A stretch of 64,000 nucleotides of DNA from Apiotrichum sp. Y4204 (taxonomy: Eukaryota > Basidiomycota > Tremellomycetes > Trichosporonales > Trichosporonaceae), in assembly GCA_025531455.1 (NCBI GenBank), contig JAMYHL010000028.1:62001-126000 (forward strand), in the 5' to 3' direction. The position numbers and the translations under genes were made by a program. The notes below the pieces were generated by a model. That model was given only the letters and a program-made list of their open reading frames with translations, did no database searches and was not told the DNA's origin. Of this stretch, positions 42,593 through 53,315 are shown piece by piece (position 1 is the first letter of the stretch; each line of letters opens with the position of its first letter).

Positions 42593-43048
42593 CTAAGGCC
42601 TCAGGCTTCTCTCGTTAATCAAAGCACGCCGACCAAGTAGATCGGTAAAACCGTCGAAGATCTGCTCCTGGTCTGTGATTACGCGGCGGGCGTTGACTAG
42701 TTGTTCGCGGAGAAATTTTATTTCTCGATCTCGAGCGGGGAGTTGTTCATCGCGGAGAAATTTGATCTCTCGGTCTCGGGCGGCGAGTTGTTCATCGCGG
42801 AGTCGCAGCTCGTTTTTCATCTCTCGGTCTCGAGCGGCGAGTTGTTCATTGCGGAGTCGCAGCTCGTTCTCCAGTCGAGCGCAGCGAGTGGCAGCGCTGT
42901 TGTCGGCCTGCGGCACAACAGGGTTGATCGCCCCGTCGAGTACTTCGACAGCGTCAGTTGTCGCTTGCATCTTAAAATCGTTGTTGTTGGTGAGGATCTG
43001 GGTTGCGATTTTGCCAGCCGTGCCCTCAGCGACGCCAGTAGTGTCCAT
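42593..43048 (-). CDS. Repetitive coiled-coil protein (5' end uncertain)
   Basis: An open frame of 151 aa from the ATG at 43048. Its centre is a charged coiled coil built from near-identical units such as LRNEQLAARDREMKNE, LRDEQLAARDREIKF and LRDEQLPARDREIKF, ending in LREQLVNARRVI. The frame remains open upstream to about 43116, so an earlier exon is likely; the nearest candidate is the separate open frame 43154-43627. The obvious donor there (GTGAGT at 43155) does not join it in frame with any nearby acceptor. I recognise no function. Confidence 0.45.
   Translation of the reverse strand: MDTTGVAEGTAGKIATQILTNNNDFKMQATTDAVEVLDGAINPVVPQADNSAATRCARLENELRLRNEQLAARDREMKNELRLRDEQLAARDREIKFLRDEQLPARDREIKFLREQLVNARRVITDQEQIFDGFTDLLGRRALINERSLRP
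42700..42860. repeat. In-gene tandem repeat encoding the coiled coil
   Basis: About three to four units, each with the words GCGGAGAAATTT or GCGGAGTCGCAG, TCTCGGTCTCG and GCGAGTTGTTCATCG. They encode repeated E-Q-L-A-A-R-D-R-E peptides in the minus-strand gene. Unit lengths differ (roughly 45-54 nt) but stay multiples of three. Confidence 0.7.
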
Positions 43049-43153
43049 CTCAGTAGCAATCTCAGTCGCGGTACCCGATGTTTGGGCGAGGGGAGCTCGA
43101 TGGGAGCGAGCTGCCGTCTGCAGAATGTGTTGGCTTTGATCGCATCATCACAC

Positions 43154-43627
43154 TCACCTGTAACGGAAGGACGCGCCCCACATGCCAGCATCTCTCGGGA
43201 TGAGTGTTTGCTGAATGCCTAAAGCAGGCTCGAAGCTCGAGGCTGCCATTAGGGCGAAGATTTGCCGCGAAGAAGATGGCAGGGCCATCGAAGCACTCAA
43301 GCCCGTCAACACTGCGCAATATGAGCATCGACCACAATTAAAGGAAGCTCCGCACATAAAGGCAACACTGGGCCACTTGTTGTAGGGGGCGCGCTTGCTG
43401 GGCTTCGTTCCGGGAGATTCTTGGAACGGGGGATTTGTTGATCGGAGACTCCACAGTGGGTAGTTGACAGGGTGGAGATGGGGCTGTTGTTCGAAAAATG
43501 TGTCGTCGCGCATAATGACCTCGATGCCATCGATTTTCCCGGGCCCACGGAGAGAATGAGACGAGTCAAGCTCTGCAATTGTGGGGCTGGTGGAGATCAA
43601 TATTTTTCTGGGATCTGAAGGCGGCAT
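43154..43627 (-). CDS. Hypothetical open frame, possibly a 5' exon of the coiled-coil gene
   Basis: From the ATG at 43627 (MPPSDPRKILISTSPTIAEL) the frame is open for 157 codons to a stop at the GTGAGT. A strongly pyrimidine-rich leader lies upstream on the same strand (43640-43715), a common fungal promoter feature that supports this start. A cluster CGASFNCGRCSYC is the only visible motif. Either it is a small gene of its own or its 3' splice is not what I expect. Confidence 0.3.
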   Translation of the reverse strand: MPPSDPRKILISTSPTIAELDSSHSLRGPGKIDGIEVIMRDDTFFEQQPHLHPVNYPLWSLRSTNPPFQESPGTKPSKRAPYNKWPSVAFMCGASFNCGRCSYCAVLTGLSASMALPSSSRQIFALMAASSFEPALGIQQTLIPRDAGMWGASFRYR

Positions 43628-43911
43628 CACGGAACACGAGCGGAGAGGGAAAGAGAGAGGAATGGAGATTTGGAGAGAACGCGAGAGAGAAAGAGAGAAG
43701 GAAGACAAAGAAATGCAGATGAACAATTCCCATCGATCCATCGAGCCATCGATCCAACATGTGCAAGACATGCAAAGTAATGTGGTCCTTATGTATACCT
43801 TCCTCGCGAGATCGCGAGAGCTCGAGAGCTCGAGGGTATCATAAGTGATGTGCAGTAGCTCATGTACGCTAACAACATGCATGACGCAGTCTGAACCAGA
43901 GGTCTCAATAA

Positions 43912-43923
43912 TGTCACGTGACA
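43912..43923. promoter_or_regulatory. 12-bp palindrome with a CACGTG core
   Basis: TGTCACGTGACA, a perfect palindrome 208 bp upstream of the SDR start. It is of the same type as the boxes at 6702 and 58287. Confidence 0.5.
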
Positions 43924-44130
43924 GACGCGTCCGCGATCCTCACGTTGTGTTAGGAGACGGCTGGCACCGCAGTCTCGCCACCGACATAGCCGCATCGGAC
44001 CGCGGAATGCCGCTCCGGGCCACCGGTCCGGAATCCCCGAACCCACCACCCAACATCGAGATGCCGCGAGGGTACAAGTACAGAAGCCATCTTGCTTTCT
44101 CCTCATTCCACCTCTCACTCTCCATCCATC

Positions 44131-45043
44131 ATGGGATACCTCGACGACCTGTTTGGGCTTAAGGGCAAGACTGCGCTGTAAGTGCTCTCATCGGGATATA
44201 TTGCCGCCATCTTCCTCTCGCCCTACCTTGCTCTCCGGACTGACACGCAGTATCACCGGCGCGACGCGCGGTATCGGCGCAGACATGGCGCTCGCGCTCT
44301 CCAAGGCGGGCGCGGACCTGATCCTCGTACAGCGCGACACTTCAAACACTTCTACCAAGGAGCGCATCGAGGCGGCGGGCGGCCGTGCAGACATTGTGGT
44401 GTGCGATCTCTCGGATGCTGCCGCCGTCGCCAAGCTGATCCCTGGCGTGGTGGACTCGGGACGCGTGCTCGACATTGTGGTCAACTGCGGCGGCATCCAG
44501 CGCCGGCACCCCGTCGAGGAGTTCCCCGACGATGACTGGAATGAGGTCCTCCAGGTCAACCTCAACACCGTATTTACGATCACGCGCGATGCCGGCAAGC
44601 ACATGCTCGAGAGCCGCGGCGGCGTCGCTGGCCAGGAAGGCAAGGAGTGGAAATCCAATGGCAAGATCATCAACATCTCCAGTCTACTCGCGTACCAGGG
44701 TGGGCTGAATGTCGTTGCTTACGCCGCGGCCAAGCACGGTGTGCAGGGCATGGTGAGTGCTGCGCGAGGCATGTCTGACATGCAGATCAAGTCGTTCTCG
44801 AACGGATGGGCGGCCAAGGGCGTAAACGTCAACGCCATTGCACCTGGATACATCGCGACGGACATGAACGAGGCGCTGATTGCCGACCCGACGCGCTCGC
44901 GCCAGATTCTCGAGCGTATTCCCGCGGGACGGTGGGGCACGCCGCGCGACTTTGAGGGCGCGGTGGTGTTCCTTGCCTCGCAGGCAAGCGACTACGTCAG
45001 TGGCGAGTGTATTGTGGTCGACGGCGGGTGGATGGCGCGATAG
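44131..45043 (+). CDS. Short-chain dehydrogenase, KduD-like
   Basis: Three exons (44131-44177, 44251-44752, 44786-45043) give 268 aa. The first intron interrupts the cofactor loop: [20 protein letters not shown]. Further signatures are [26 protein letters not shown] and the catalytic Y-x3-K in [10 protein letters not shown], ending with [14 protein letters not shown]. The IQRRHPxEEF stretch is typical of 2-deoxy-D-gluconate/2-keto-3-deoxygluconate dehydrogenases, which act on uronic-acid breakdown products with NAD(P). The usual NNAG is NCGG here. The 33-nt segment 44753-44785 (GTGAGT...CTGACATGCAG) is in frame without a stop but must be an intron, since removing it gives [17 protein letters not shown], as in homologous SDRs. 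A pyrimidine-rich leader precedes the start. Confidence 0.83.
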
Positions 45044-45203
45044 TGCGTAGACTGGATCCGGGTGTCTTGTGTATGTGAAATCGTGCATCGGCAGTGGCAG
45101 CGATTAGGCTCTCGATATAATTACGACTTCTGACTATTAACTCTACGATCTAGGACTGCCATTACTTGGAGAGGCGCGACGAGGGCTCAGCCATGAAGCG
45201 AGT

Positions 45204-45425
45204 TCAGACTCGGCCCCTGGAGAAGAACGAGCGCCAGACACGGATGGTTGTCCCGGCACCGTGCTGGTACTGGTTTGCAGCGAGGGCGTTTGCGAGCGCC
45301 TCGAGCGTCGTAAGTGGCTCATCGTGCGAGGGACAGCGGGCGAGGCGGCGCGGGTAGTGCGGGCGTGGGGCGTAGCCGTACGCCGGGGCCGAGTTCGAGG
45401 CTGAGTTGGAGAGGCCGGGCAGCAT
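45204..45425 (-). CDS. Possible small protein
   Basis: An open frame of 73 aa (MLPGLSNSASNSAPAYGYAP..., then TTLEALANALAANQYQHGAG). The composition looks coding and the ATG follows a CCACCACAC-type leader. A minus-strand TATAAATA at 45643-45650 lies 218 bp upstream, which would leave a long leader or an upstream exon. No domain is recognised. Confidence 0.35.
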   Translation of the reverse strand: MLPGLSNSASNSAPAYGYAPRPHYPRRLARCPSHDEPLTTLEALANALAANQYQHGAGTTIRVWRSFFSRGRV

Positions 45426-45443
45426 GGTGGAAAACGAGTGTGG

Positions 45444-46566
45444 TGGTGGGCGTAGGTGAAGAATATGCGGCGTAGGGCGGTGAAGGTTATAGGGTCAAAG
45501 AGTAGCGAGTCGATTAGAGGGGGAAAAGGAGGGGAAAGCGTTAGGGCGCAGCTGCGCGAGTCATTGAGTAGCGGTGTGCTCTGCTCTTGGTGTGGACTTT
45601 GGTGGCGGATGTCTGGTCTGGTTTGTTGCTCTACTCGTCCGGTATTTATATCTTCCAGGATGCGCCTGAGCCAGCGGCATCGGACAATCAGCATCAACGG
45701 CCGCAATCCTGCGAGCATGATTGTGCGATAAGAGATTAGCACATCCATCATGTTCTCGCTGCAAAACTTCGCAACCGGACACTCCTGCTTGGTAACTTTC
45801 CGACAGCCCGCTCATCACATCATCCGGCCCGGACCTCCACCGCGATAGCGAGGACGTATGTCGATCATGCTCAGCGCGCAGCGAGCCGCGACCGCACACG
45901 TGCCAACAGCGCGAGAAGACGTCAACACCGAGAACGGATCGCCATAATCATGACCTTGATCTTGATCTGACCTTGCTTGTGTTCTGGAATACCTGAAAAT
46001 TAAACTGAAACTAATTGGATCTTCCATCTTACCACTTGACACAGATATGTATTGCACCGGATCAGGCGCGTTTCAAGCTTTCTTAGGTCTCGGACCGATC
46101 ACCGTCGTCACCGCCCCCGATCGCAGCCACGTTCGCGGCACCGTCCATAATTTCGGCACGCCATCGTGAGAACTATGTCAGAATTCGCGCGATAGCATAC
46201 GATATCATTGAGCGCACAAGCGCGTGGAGGAAGGGGCATACTATGATCATAAGGAATGATCGACTGTCAGTGAAGGTAGCTTATCGATGTGGAGCATGGC
46301 TGCGAGGTGGAGGTACGATGATGGCAGAGCGATTCCGGGTTTTGTGGCAATCCTGTAGCTGTGTTGATAGAGAGTGATCGAGATGCCAGGGTGTGGATGT
46401 TTATATACATGGCGCGTCGTCGTCTGGACGTGGCAAACACTGTATGTGGTGGTCAGTTTGTCCGTCACGTCAGCCTGACTCCACGCGGGCGTTAATAATG
46501 CATACATCTCCCTTCCAGAAGGCCCCTCCCCTATTGACGTCCATCAGCTTCCCACCCACTTGGCTC
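45444..46566. other. Intergenic, 1.1 kb
   Basis: Between the small minus-strand frame and the 3' end of MON1. No supportable gene. AT-rich parts lie near 45990-46020 and 46190-46260. Confidence 0.5.
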
Positions 46567-49090
46567 CTAAAAGACCGGCGCATCTTTGAGGAATACGCGA
46601 CTCTCCTCAGCATTCACCCATTTGGCGACACGATTCGCCGTCCCGACCACGGCGCTCATTGGGAGGTGCGGCGAAACTGCAATATACAGCTCAAACGGCT
46701 TGGTCAGCCACCCAAGCACCGCCTCGTGTCCGTTGGCCATGTAGATGAGCTTCAGCTGCGCGGGCTGGCCAGAACGTGCAAACAGCGCGTCCTGAACTTT
46801 TTCGTACAGCGTCACCAGGCGTTTGCGGGCGGTGCTCTCGGGCGTGTACGGCTCTTCCCATTCGGGAGCCGTCAACTGCACGAGCCCGCGAGACTTGTAG
46901 ATAAAGTGGCGGAGCCCGGGAGAACCGATCTCAGCTACGACGTTAGCTGTAGCTCATCGAAACTCAGTAATGCCAACTCACAGACGCTGTACGGATGAGT
47001 CTTGATGCTCGCTTCGATGCGGTCCAGCGCATTGTCCTTCTTCAGCGTCTCGACGACGCTCTCGCGCCATCCGCATAGCGGCTCAAATGCGTCCCGGTCC
47101 GCACTGATAAACACCAAACCGACGTCCTCACGCACAAACGAAATGTACGCGTGTACGAAGCCGGCTGGGTTGAACTTCGGGAGGCAGATCGGTAGCCATG
47201 TTTCAACCGTGCGCAGGGTCGCCGACGTCGCGAGTGTGTTCAGCAGGAGATGCATGTCTAAAGTCAGTTTGTGATCACATATCGCAACACGACCGATCGT
47301 CAGGGATCCATTCGACAACTCATTCCCATCTTACTTACCGGAAGGATGCACCGTATGTCTCCGCGGCCGCAATAGTGTCACAATCCGGCCTCCAGCAATT
47401 AGCAAAACATACAGCAAGTCCTTGAACTTTGCTGGCGGGGTCAGCGCAGCTGCTGCCGTATCTCGTAGTGCGGGCGCCATGCGTAATGGCTGGAGTGCGG
47501 TGGTCAAGAAAGTGAAGTCATCCTGGCATTGCGAAACCAGATTATTCAAGAAATTCTCGGAGCCTGAACGTCAGTGATCCGAATATGGCACACAAAATGA
47601 GCACTCACCCTCAAGAAGGCGCGAAAGGTCGAAGTTGCTTCGCCTTTGGAATACTCGTGAGAGCTGTGCCGCCGTGACAACCGACAGGATTTGAAGGTTG
47701 ATGTACTCAAGATGAATCCGGAGCTTCGGTCAGCGGAGAACCAGGATAGAAAAGCGAAACCCGCGTCACAGTAGTCGCCACTTGCTGTCCTGCTCCTTGC
47801 ACTCCACCCGCGTGAATGCTGCAGACCAAGCGACATTTAAAGCTGTCCCACTCCCATCAGGACGACTGTCAAAAACCATACCGGAACGGTACATTCTGTG
47901 AGTCCTCACTGCACAAACATCTTCGTTGCGTGAAGACTTGTGGCGGCAGTGTGAAGTCCTTAATGTGACAAGAACCGCCAGAGCAGCTAAAACGTCTTCC
48001 TTCAGCCCTTACTCACAACGTAATCCGGTTCGCCCCAATCGCTGACGGCGAAAAGATACAACGGCGGTTTGAGAAGGAAAGTGGTGCGTGTTCGCCCGCG
48101 CAGAATCGTGCGCGGCCGGTCATCATCCTGCGCAAAGATCGAGATGAGTGCCTGCGCGACGCCCATCATGTTCGTGAGCGTTCCCTCGTCAGTATGGCCG
48201 CTGTATGTCAGCCTGAAGGAAAGGAGAAAGGGAGAACAAGAGAAGAGGCTTGCACGCACATGGAGAAAACAGGTTTGCCAGCGTTGGTGAGGACATAATA
48301 TCGCCGAGGGGAGTACTCCTCAAGTTCTGTCATCAGTCACTGCCCGGAACCAAGCACATGTCGTCTCCCACTTACCCGTATCTGGTGCCCTGTCCTTCGC
48401 TCTCGCAGGGGCTCCTCCCGCCGCAACGAGCTCGCGCAGCTCGCGGCGCACATCGCCTCCGCTCACGCCTCCCACATCGACAGCCCCAACGGCCTCCACA
48501 TCCGCGACCTCGGCTTCAGGTGCTGCATCGCTGTGCCTCCTCGAGTGCGCAAACGCCGGTATTGTCGATACGGATGTCGAGGAGAGGCTGCGGCTGTGCA
48601 CGCGCGAGCGCGGCGGCGTGGGCGCGAGTTCCCGTCTTGTCTCCCGTTCGCGTTCCTTGCCTTTCCGAGATTGCGGGCGAGAATCTACAGGAGATCCTGA
48701 CGCCGAAGCATGCAGCGCAAGCCCCAAGCTTACCCCGCTGACCTCAGTGAGGACACTTGGAGCGGGAGAAGCGCGTCCGTCGAGTCGGGGCGATAATGGG
48801 GCGAGCGCGCGGCGGGGGGTGGAGGTCGTACTTAGCGCTGAGGAGAGAGAACTTGAGAGGCCATCTCCATCTAAATCACCTTGGCGGGAGAGCGGTCGAG
48901 AGCGCGCACGCGGAGAGTCGAGCTTCGTGGAGACCAAGACGCTCGATGTCGAGGTGGAGGTCGAAACTCGGCGCGGCGACATCGGGCACGGGGAGCGCAG
49001 GGCGGTGACGTCGTCCGACTCATGCACCGCGGTCGTGGAATCCGCTTCTAGAAACGCGCTGCCAGCGCTTCCATCACGTCTGCTGCGCAT
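46567..49090 (-). CDS. MON1: MON1, vacuolar/late-endosome fusion factor
   Basis: Seven exons (49090-48376, 48326-48260, 48200-48017, 47723-47609, 47563-47339, 47257-46982, 46934-46567) give 649 aa. Mon1 with Ccz1 is the exchange factor that loads Rab7/Ypt7 on late endosomes and vacuoles. The first 220 residues are Ser/Pro/Arg-rich and disordered. Longin-type blocks follow in family order: YYVLTNAGKPVFSIGHTDEGTL, LFAVSDWGEPDYV, IHLEYINLQILSVVTAAQLSRVF, RSNFDLSRLLEGSENFL, GGRIVTLLRPRRHTVHPSDMHLLLN, WLPICLPKFNPAGFVHAYISF, and near the end LGWLTKPFELYIAVSP. Intron 47724-48016 is long (293 nt). The start is the least certain part: the ATG at 49090 follows directly on CTGACAG/GT, so an upstream exon may exist. 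It is divergent from the GT69 gene. Confidence 0.88.
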
Positions 49091-49589
49091 ACCTGTCAGC
49101 AAGTCGTGAAGGGTGGAGATAGTAGCAGACGGTAGTAATGTTGGGCAAAAGACACGACGACAAGTCGCCGGCTGAATGAAACCGGTGTCGCGCGACGTTG
49201 ACGTTTGGTGGAGGTTTCCAATCTGGCCGGTGGCAACATCTTGGGTCGCCCACACAAGGCGATCGAATGCACCACGTTTTTTTGACGATTGGACTTTGAA
49301 CAGTTCTTAACATCTTGTCACCCAGACTACTGCTCTGTTCGCTCTCCGGGACGCTCTCTTCACTACCAATGCTGTTGTGGATACTGCCAAAAGGAACACA
49401 TTGGCGTCTTGCATGGTTTGGACCACACAAAGCGCCAAAGTGTTGGCAAATTGCACACCTGATCCTGTGATCCTGTGGCTTGATCGCCCTGTTCCACACA
49501 ATCCTTCACGACCTGTCCAGCTTTGTTTTCTGCTCTTTCTCTCCGCTACTGACTACTTACTTGTCGACGGGCTCTGATCATTTGTTCAG

Positions 49590-51312
49590 ATGGTCAACGC
49601 ACTGCGAGGCGCGGCATGGCGCGCAGAACAGCTGTGCGCCAATGCCGTACGACAACCCCTGCGCTTCGTAGCCCTGCTGGTCTTCCTGGCAGTGACAGCG
49701 TACCTCGTACTAGTCCCGTCGTCGAGCTGGCCGGGTCTACTACCTTCAGGGGATATGAGTGATCGGAGAAGCGTCCAAGGCTGGCCGACAGCCCGCCGGG
49801 TGCCACCGCTCATCGCCGCGCTCGACGTCAATCTCACCATCGCATGGCGTGAGCATACCGGCATGCCGCCCCCAGCCCCACTGTACGCAGGACCAGATCT
49901 GACGCCGGCCCAGCGGGAACGGTACGCTCACCTGCGCACGAGGCCTCGGCCTTCGAAAGGCAAAGACGCCGCTCCCGACAAGTACATGCTCGTCGCCGCG
50001 TTCAAGGACGTCGCCGACCAACTGCCGGATATGCTGCGCGCGATTGCGGCTGTGACCGCGTTCCTCGGCGCCGAGCGGATTAGTGTCAGCATTGTCGAGG
50101 GCCCCAGCGCCGACGCCACGCCGCACGTCCTCCGCCACGTCCTCGTTCCCCTTCTGCATCATCTTGGTGTTCCGGACTCAGCCGTGCGAGTGCTTACGGA
50201 CATGCCGAGGATCGAGTGGGGCGGAGCGAACCGGATTGAAGCGCTTGCGGAATTGAGGAATCACGCTCTTGAACCATTGTGGAACGTTTCCGAGACAGGA
50301 GGATCGATAGGTCAGTTCAGCACGGTCGGGACCAACGTTGCGGCCGTTGTCTTCTTCAACGACGTGTACCTCCACGCTGCCGATATCCTCGAACTCCTCC
50401 ATCAGCACAGTGTATCGAGTCACGGGTTGGGTACAGGGATCACCGCCGCGTGGGACTGGATGGAGCGGCACCCGGCGTACTTTTACGACGTGTGGGTCGC
50501 AAGAACCGTAAGTGGTCTTGATTGAGCATGGTGTCCCTGTCGCCATAAAGCAACGCCTTAACATCTCTGCAAAGTATCACATTACAGTAGTCACCAAAAG
50601 TCTTGACGGGGTCGTCGGTCCCCCAACCCCCCTTTTTTCCGCTCCCTCCCACCCGTTGTGCATGCATAGTGCACAACAGAGCCACATTAGAAGCGGCTCC
50701 ACCCAGGATGAGCTTTGAACCTCTGTATCTGAGTGATACACTTGCAATGGGAACGTTTCTTCACCGCATGAAACGTTTCTTCACCGCATAACGGTCTCAT
50801 CGCGTAAAGTGTCAAATTTTCAACTGGGCACTCAGCCTTATGAACCGCGAAATTTGTGACCTCTGGAACATCAACTTCGTTTGGGCTGACTTCAGATGGA
50901 CGGCGAGCTCTTCTATCCGATCGACGACGGCCGATGGACACCATCCACAAATCTTTTCCCCACGGCACCCACTGCCCGACGAGCCTATGACACTCTCTCG
51001 CCCTTTCAAGTTTACAGCGCTTGGAACGGTATGGCCATCCTTAACCCTGCCCCATTTACCCAACCTGGTGTTCGATTTCGGCGGGCCGCAGACGGCGAAT
51101 GTGCGGCCAGCGAGTGTTCGTTGCTGGCTTCTGACTTTTGGCGAGAAAAGTACGGGCGTGTGCAAGTCGTGCCATCGGTTCAGCTTGCGTATAGCCGTCG
51201 AACAGCGCATGAGAGTGCGCTCGCGCTCCGCAAGGCCATGAAAAGATTGGGGTGGGCGGAAGGGGTTCCGCCCGTACGATACGATAGACCCGTCTTGTTC
51301 AGTGGAAGGTGA
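49590..51312 (+). CDS. GT69 alpha-1,3-mannosyltransferase (CAP59/CMT1 family)
   Basis: Two exons (49590-50507, 50896-51312) give 444 aa. A short cytosolic N-terminus and one membrane span (LRFVALLVFLAVTAYLVLVP) give a Golgi type II topology. Family blocks: DKYMLVAAFKDVADQLPDML, AERISVSIVEGPSADAT, RIEALAELRNHALEPL, VVFFNDVYLHAADILELL, and WDWMERHPAYFYDVWVART, spliced to MDGELFYP. These match the CAP59/CMT1 family of Cryptococcus, members of which transfer mannose in alpha-1,3 linkage for capsule or glycan synthesis. The acceptor here is unknown. The 388-nt intron 50508-50895 is about ten times the local norm and carries a short direct repeat. It is divergent from MON1 (499 bp). Confidence 0.82.
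50752..50789. repeat. 18-bp direct repeat within the GT69 intron
   Basis: AACGTTTCTTCACCGCAT occurs at 50752-50769 and 50772-50789 (period 20) in the long intron of the GT69 gene. Confidence 0.85.
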
Positions 51313-51721
51313 TACATGTTGCCTGTCGTAGCTAACGTCTAGTCCGCCCCCGCGTGTACGATGTCATCCGTGGCCTGAAACCAATGGGCTCGACGCAAAT
51401 GTTTGGCAGACGACAGAATGGGTCCCTCCGTTTAGTAGAAGTACATAGACCCTACGCGTCTGAGTGCTTTGAGTAGTTGTTCAGAGGCTCATTGGTTGTG
51501 CCGTATCGCTTATCGTGCTTCCGACCTCGATGAACAGCATGCACACGACAGCATGTTGGAAGTAGAGAGATGAGAGTGTTGTCGGGGACGCTTGGAGGGT
51601 ACATAGCTGTACTGCAGCCCGAACGCGTCACGCGTTGCTTCTTCCGTTTGATTCTGATTTTTTGTGTGATCTCAATCAACCCGTATTAGAATCTCACATC
51701 TCGATTTACAGTCCGAAAGCC

Positions 51722-52917
51722 ATGATCATCGCTCTTGTCGGGACGCCCTCGGCCGGCAAGCATACTGTGTTGGACTACCTTGTAGCCAAGCACGGATTCG
51801 AGCGCGTCGTGGTTGCCGGTGAAAGTGATCCCGAGGGGCTGGAAGGCAGCGTCGCCGCGCTCAGTGTGGACGTGAGTCTTGCTCTCAGCTCCTCACGCCC
51901 GGTTCCCGGCCCTTCTTATCCGTGGTTAACACCAGCGCGCTCAGTTCCCGACAGCCGATGCGCTGCTCGACTACGCGACGCGCAACTGGCGCAGCAACTA
52001 CGTGACGACCGCCCTGCGGACGTGGGCCGACATCGAGCCGTTCCTCAAGCGCCCATTCTTCCTTCTCGTCGCGGTGGATGGACCGCTGCGCGCGCGATAC
52101 CTCCGTGAAAAGGCGCGGAGCGGATCGTGAGTGCTGTATGATGCGTCAGGCTCTTATCGCATTGCAGTTCTCTCACACTCGACGCGTTTGTCGACGCGCA
52201 CGACGCTCTCCTCCACCCACCATTCCCCACTTCAGCACCTGCATCCCCAGGCGTCACCGAGCCGCCGCGGCCGCCGACGGACCTCGCCCGCGTGCTCGCT
52301 GCAGCACACGTCAGCGTCAATAACCGCTTCGCGACTGTACCCGAGCTGCACGCGCATCTCGACCGCTTGAACCTTCTTGATGAGGAGCGCCTGCGGCCCG
52401 GATGGGATCTGTACTTTATGGTGCGTCATCGGGGTTTGCTTTCTGACACCAGACTCTTGCAACCCTCGCGGCACACCGCTCGAACTGCATGAAACGGCGA
52501 GTCGGCGCCGTCCTCGTCCGCTCAAAGCGTATCCTGTCGACCGGATATAACGGCACGCCGCGCGGGACGCGGAACTGCAACGAGGGCGGGTGTCCGCGTT
52601 GCAACGGTCCGGCGAAGGGCGGAGAGTCGCGTGAGTGACGTGTATTGTGCGTTTGACTGACCGCAGTATCCAACTGTTTGTGCCTGCACGCGGAGGAAAA
52701 CGCGCTCCTCGAGGCAGGGCGCGACCGCATCGGTGCCGACTCGGTCATCTACTGCAACACGTGCCCGTGTTTGTTGTGCAGCGTCAAAATCGTGCAGTGC
52801 GGCGTCCGCGAGGTCGTGTACAACCAGAGCTATAGCATGGACACGGAGAGCGCAAAGGTCCTGCACGAAGGCGGCGTGCTCCTCCGCCAGCTCATCTTGC
52901 CAGACGAGGTGTTTTGA
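51722..52917 (+). CDS. DCD1: Deoxycytidylate (dCMP) deaminase
   Basis: Five exons (51722-51871, 51945-52126, 52168-52420, 52453-52630, 52667-52917) give 337 aa. The enzyme converts dCMP to dUMP for thymidylate synthesis. The C-terminal deaminase domain shows the zinc site: CLCLHAEENALL (His, Glu) and CNTCPCLLC (two Cys), with NCMKRRVGAVLVRSKRILSTGYNGTPRG before it. The N-terminal 180 residues form a separate region, as in yeast Dcd1, and start with a degenerate P-loop (GTPSAGKHT). Splicing at 52630/52667 restores GESLSNCLCLHAEENA. Two of its introns are among the shortest here (32 and 36 nt). Confidence 0.92.
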
Positions 52918-53315
52918 GCTTAGCGGAGAAGGGACAGACAGGTGAGCGGGCAGATGAGCGTTTGGGCATGCACTTTTGGGATTTCTTGTCATGTCGGGGC
53001 GGACGGTATTCGTAGAATGGCCCACCCGGATGACCACCTCTGACACTGCACGCTAACAGGCCACATACATCCGGCTGATCTTTGGCTACAGGTGCTACAT
53101 ATTGTCATCAGTTCTCGCATGTCACATGCTATCGGGCTATCGTACGTTGTGTCGTGAGTGACGTTTAGTCGTTTACTGTTACTGTTTGTCGAATGATGGT
53201 GGGCTCGTACAACTCGGTCGTGACACTTGACACGGTTGTGGACAGTCGTGATCAAACTGCCCTTTGTTGCTGACACTGATCGTAATATTCGTTTTCGGTA
53301 TGCGGTTTCTCGGTC

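Noticed and set aside
45143..45751. Open frame of 202 codons, minus strand
   Set aside because: Ser/Arg/Thr/Pro-rich, crosses a TATA box, and overlaps a shorter frame with better coding character (45204-45425).
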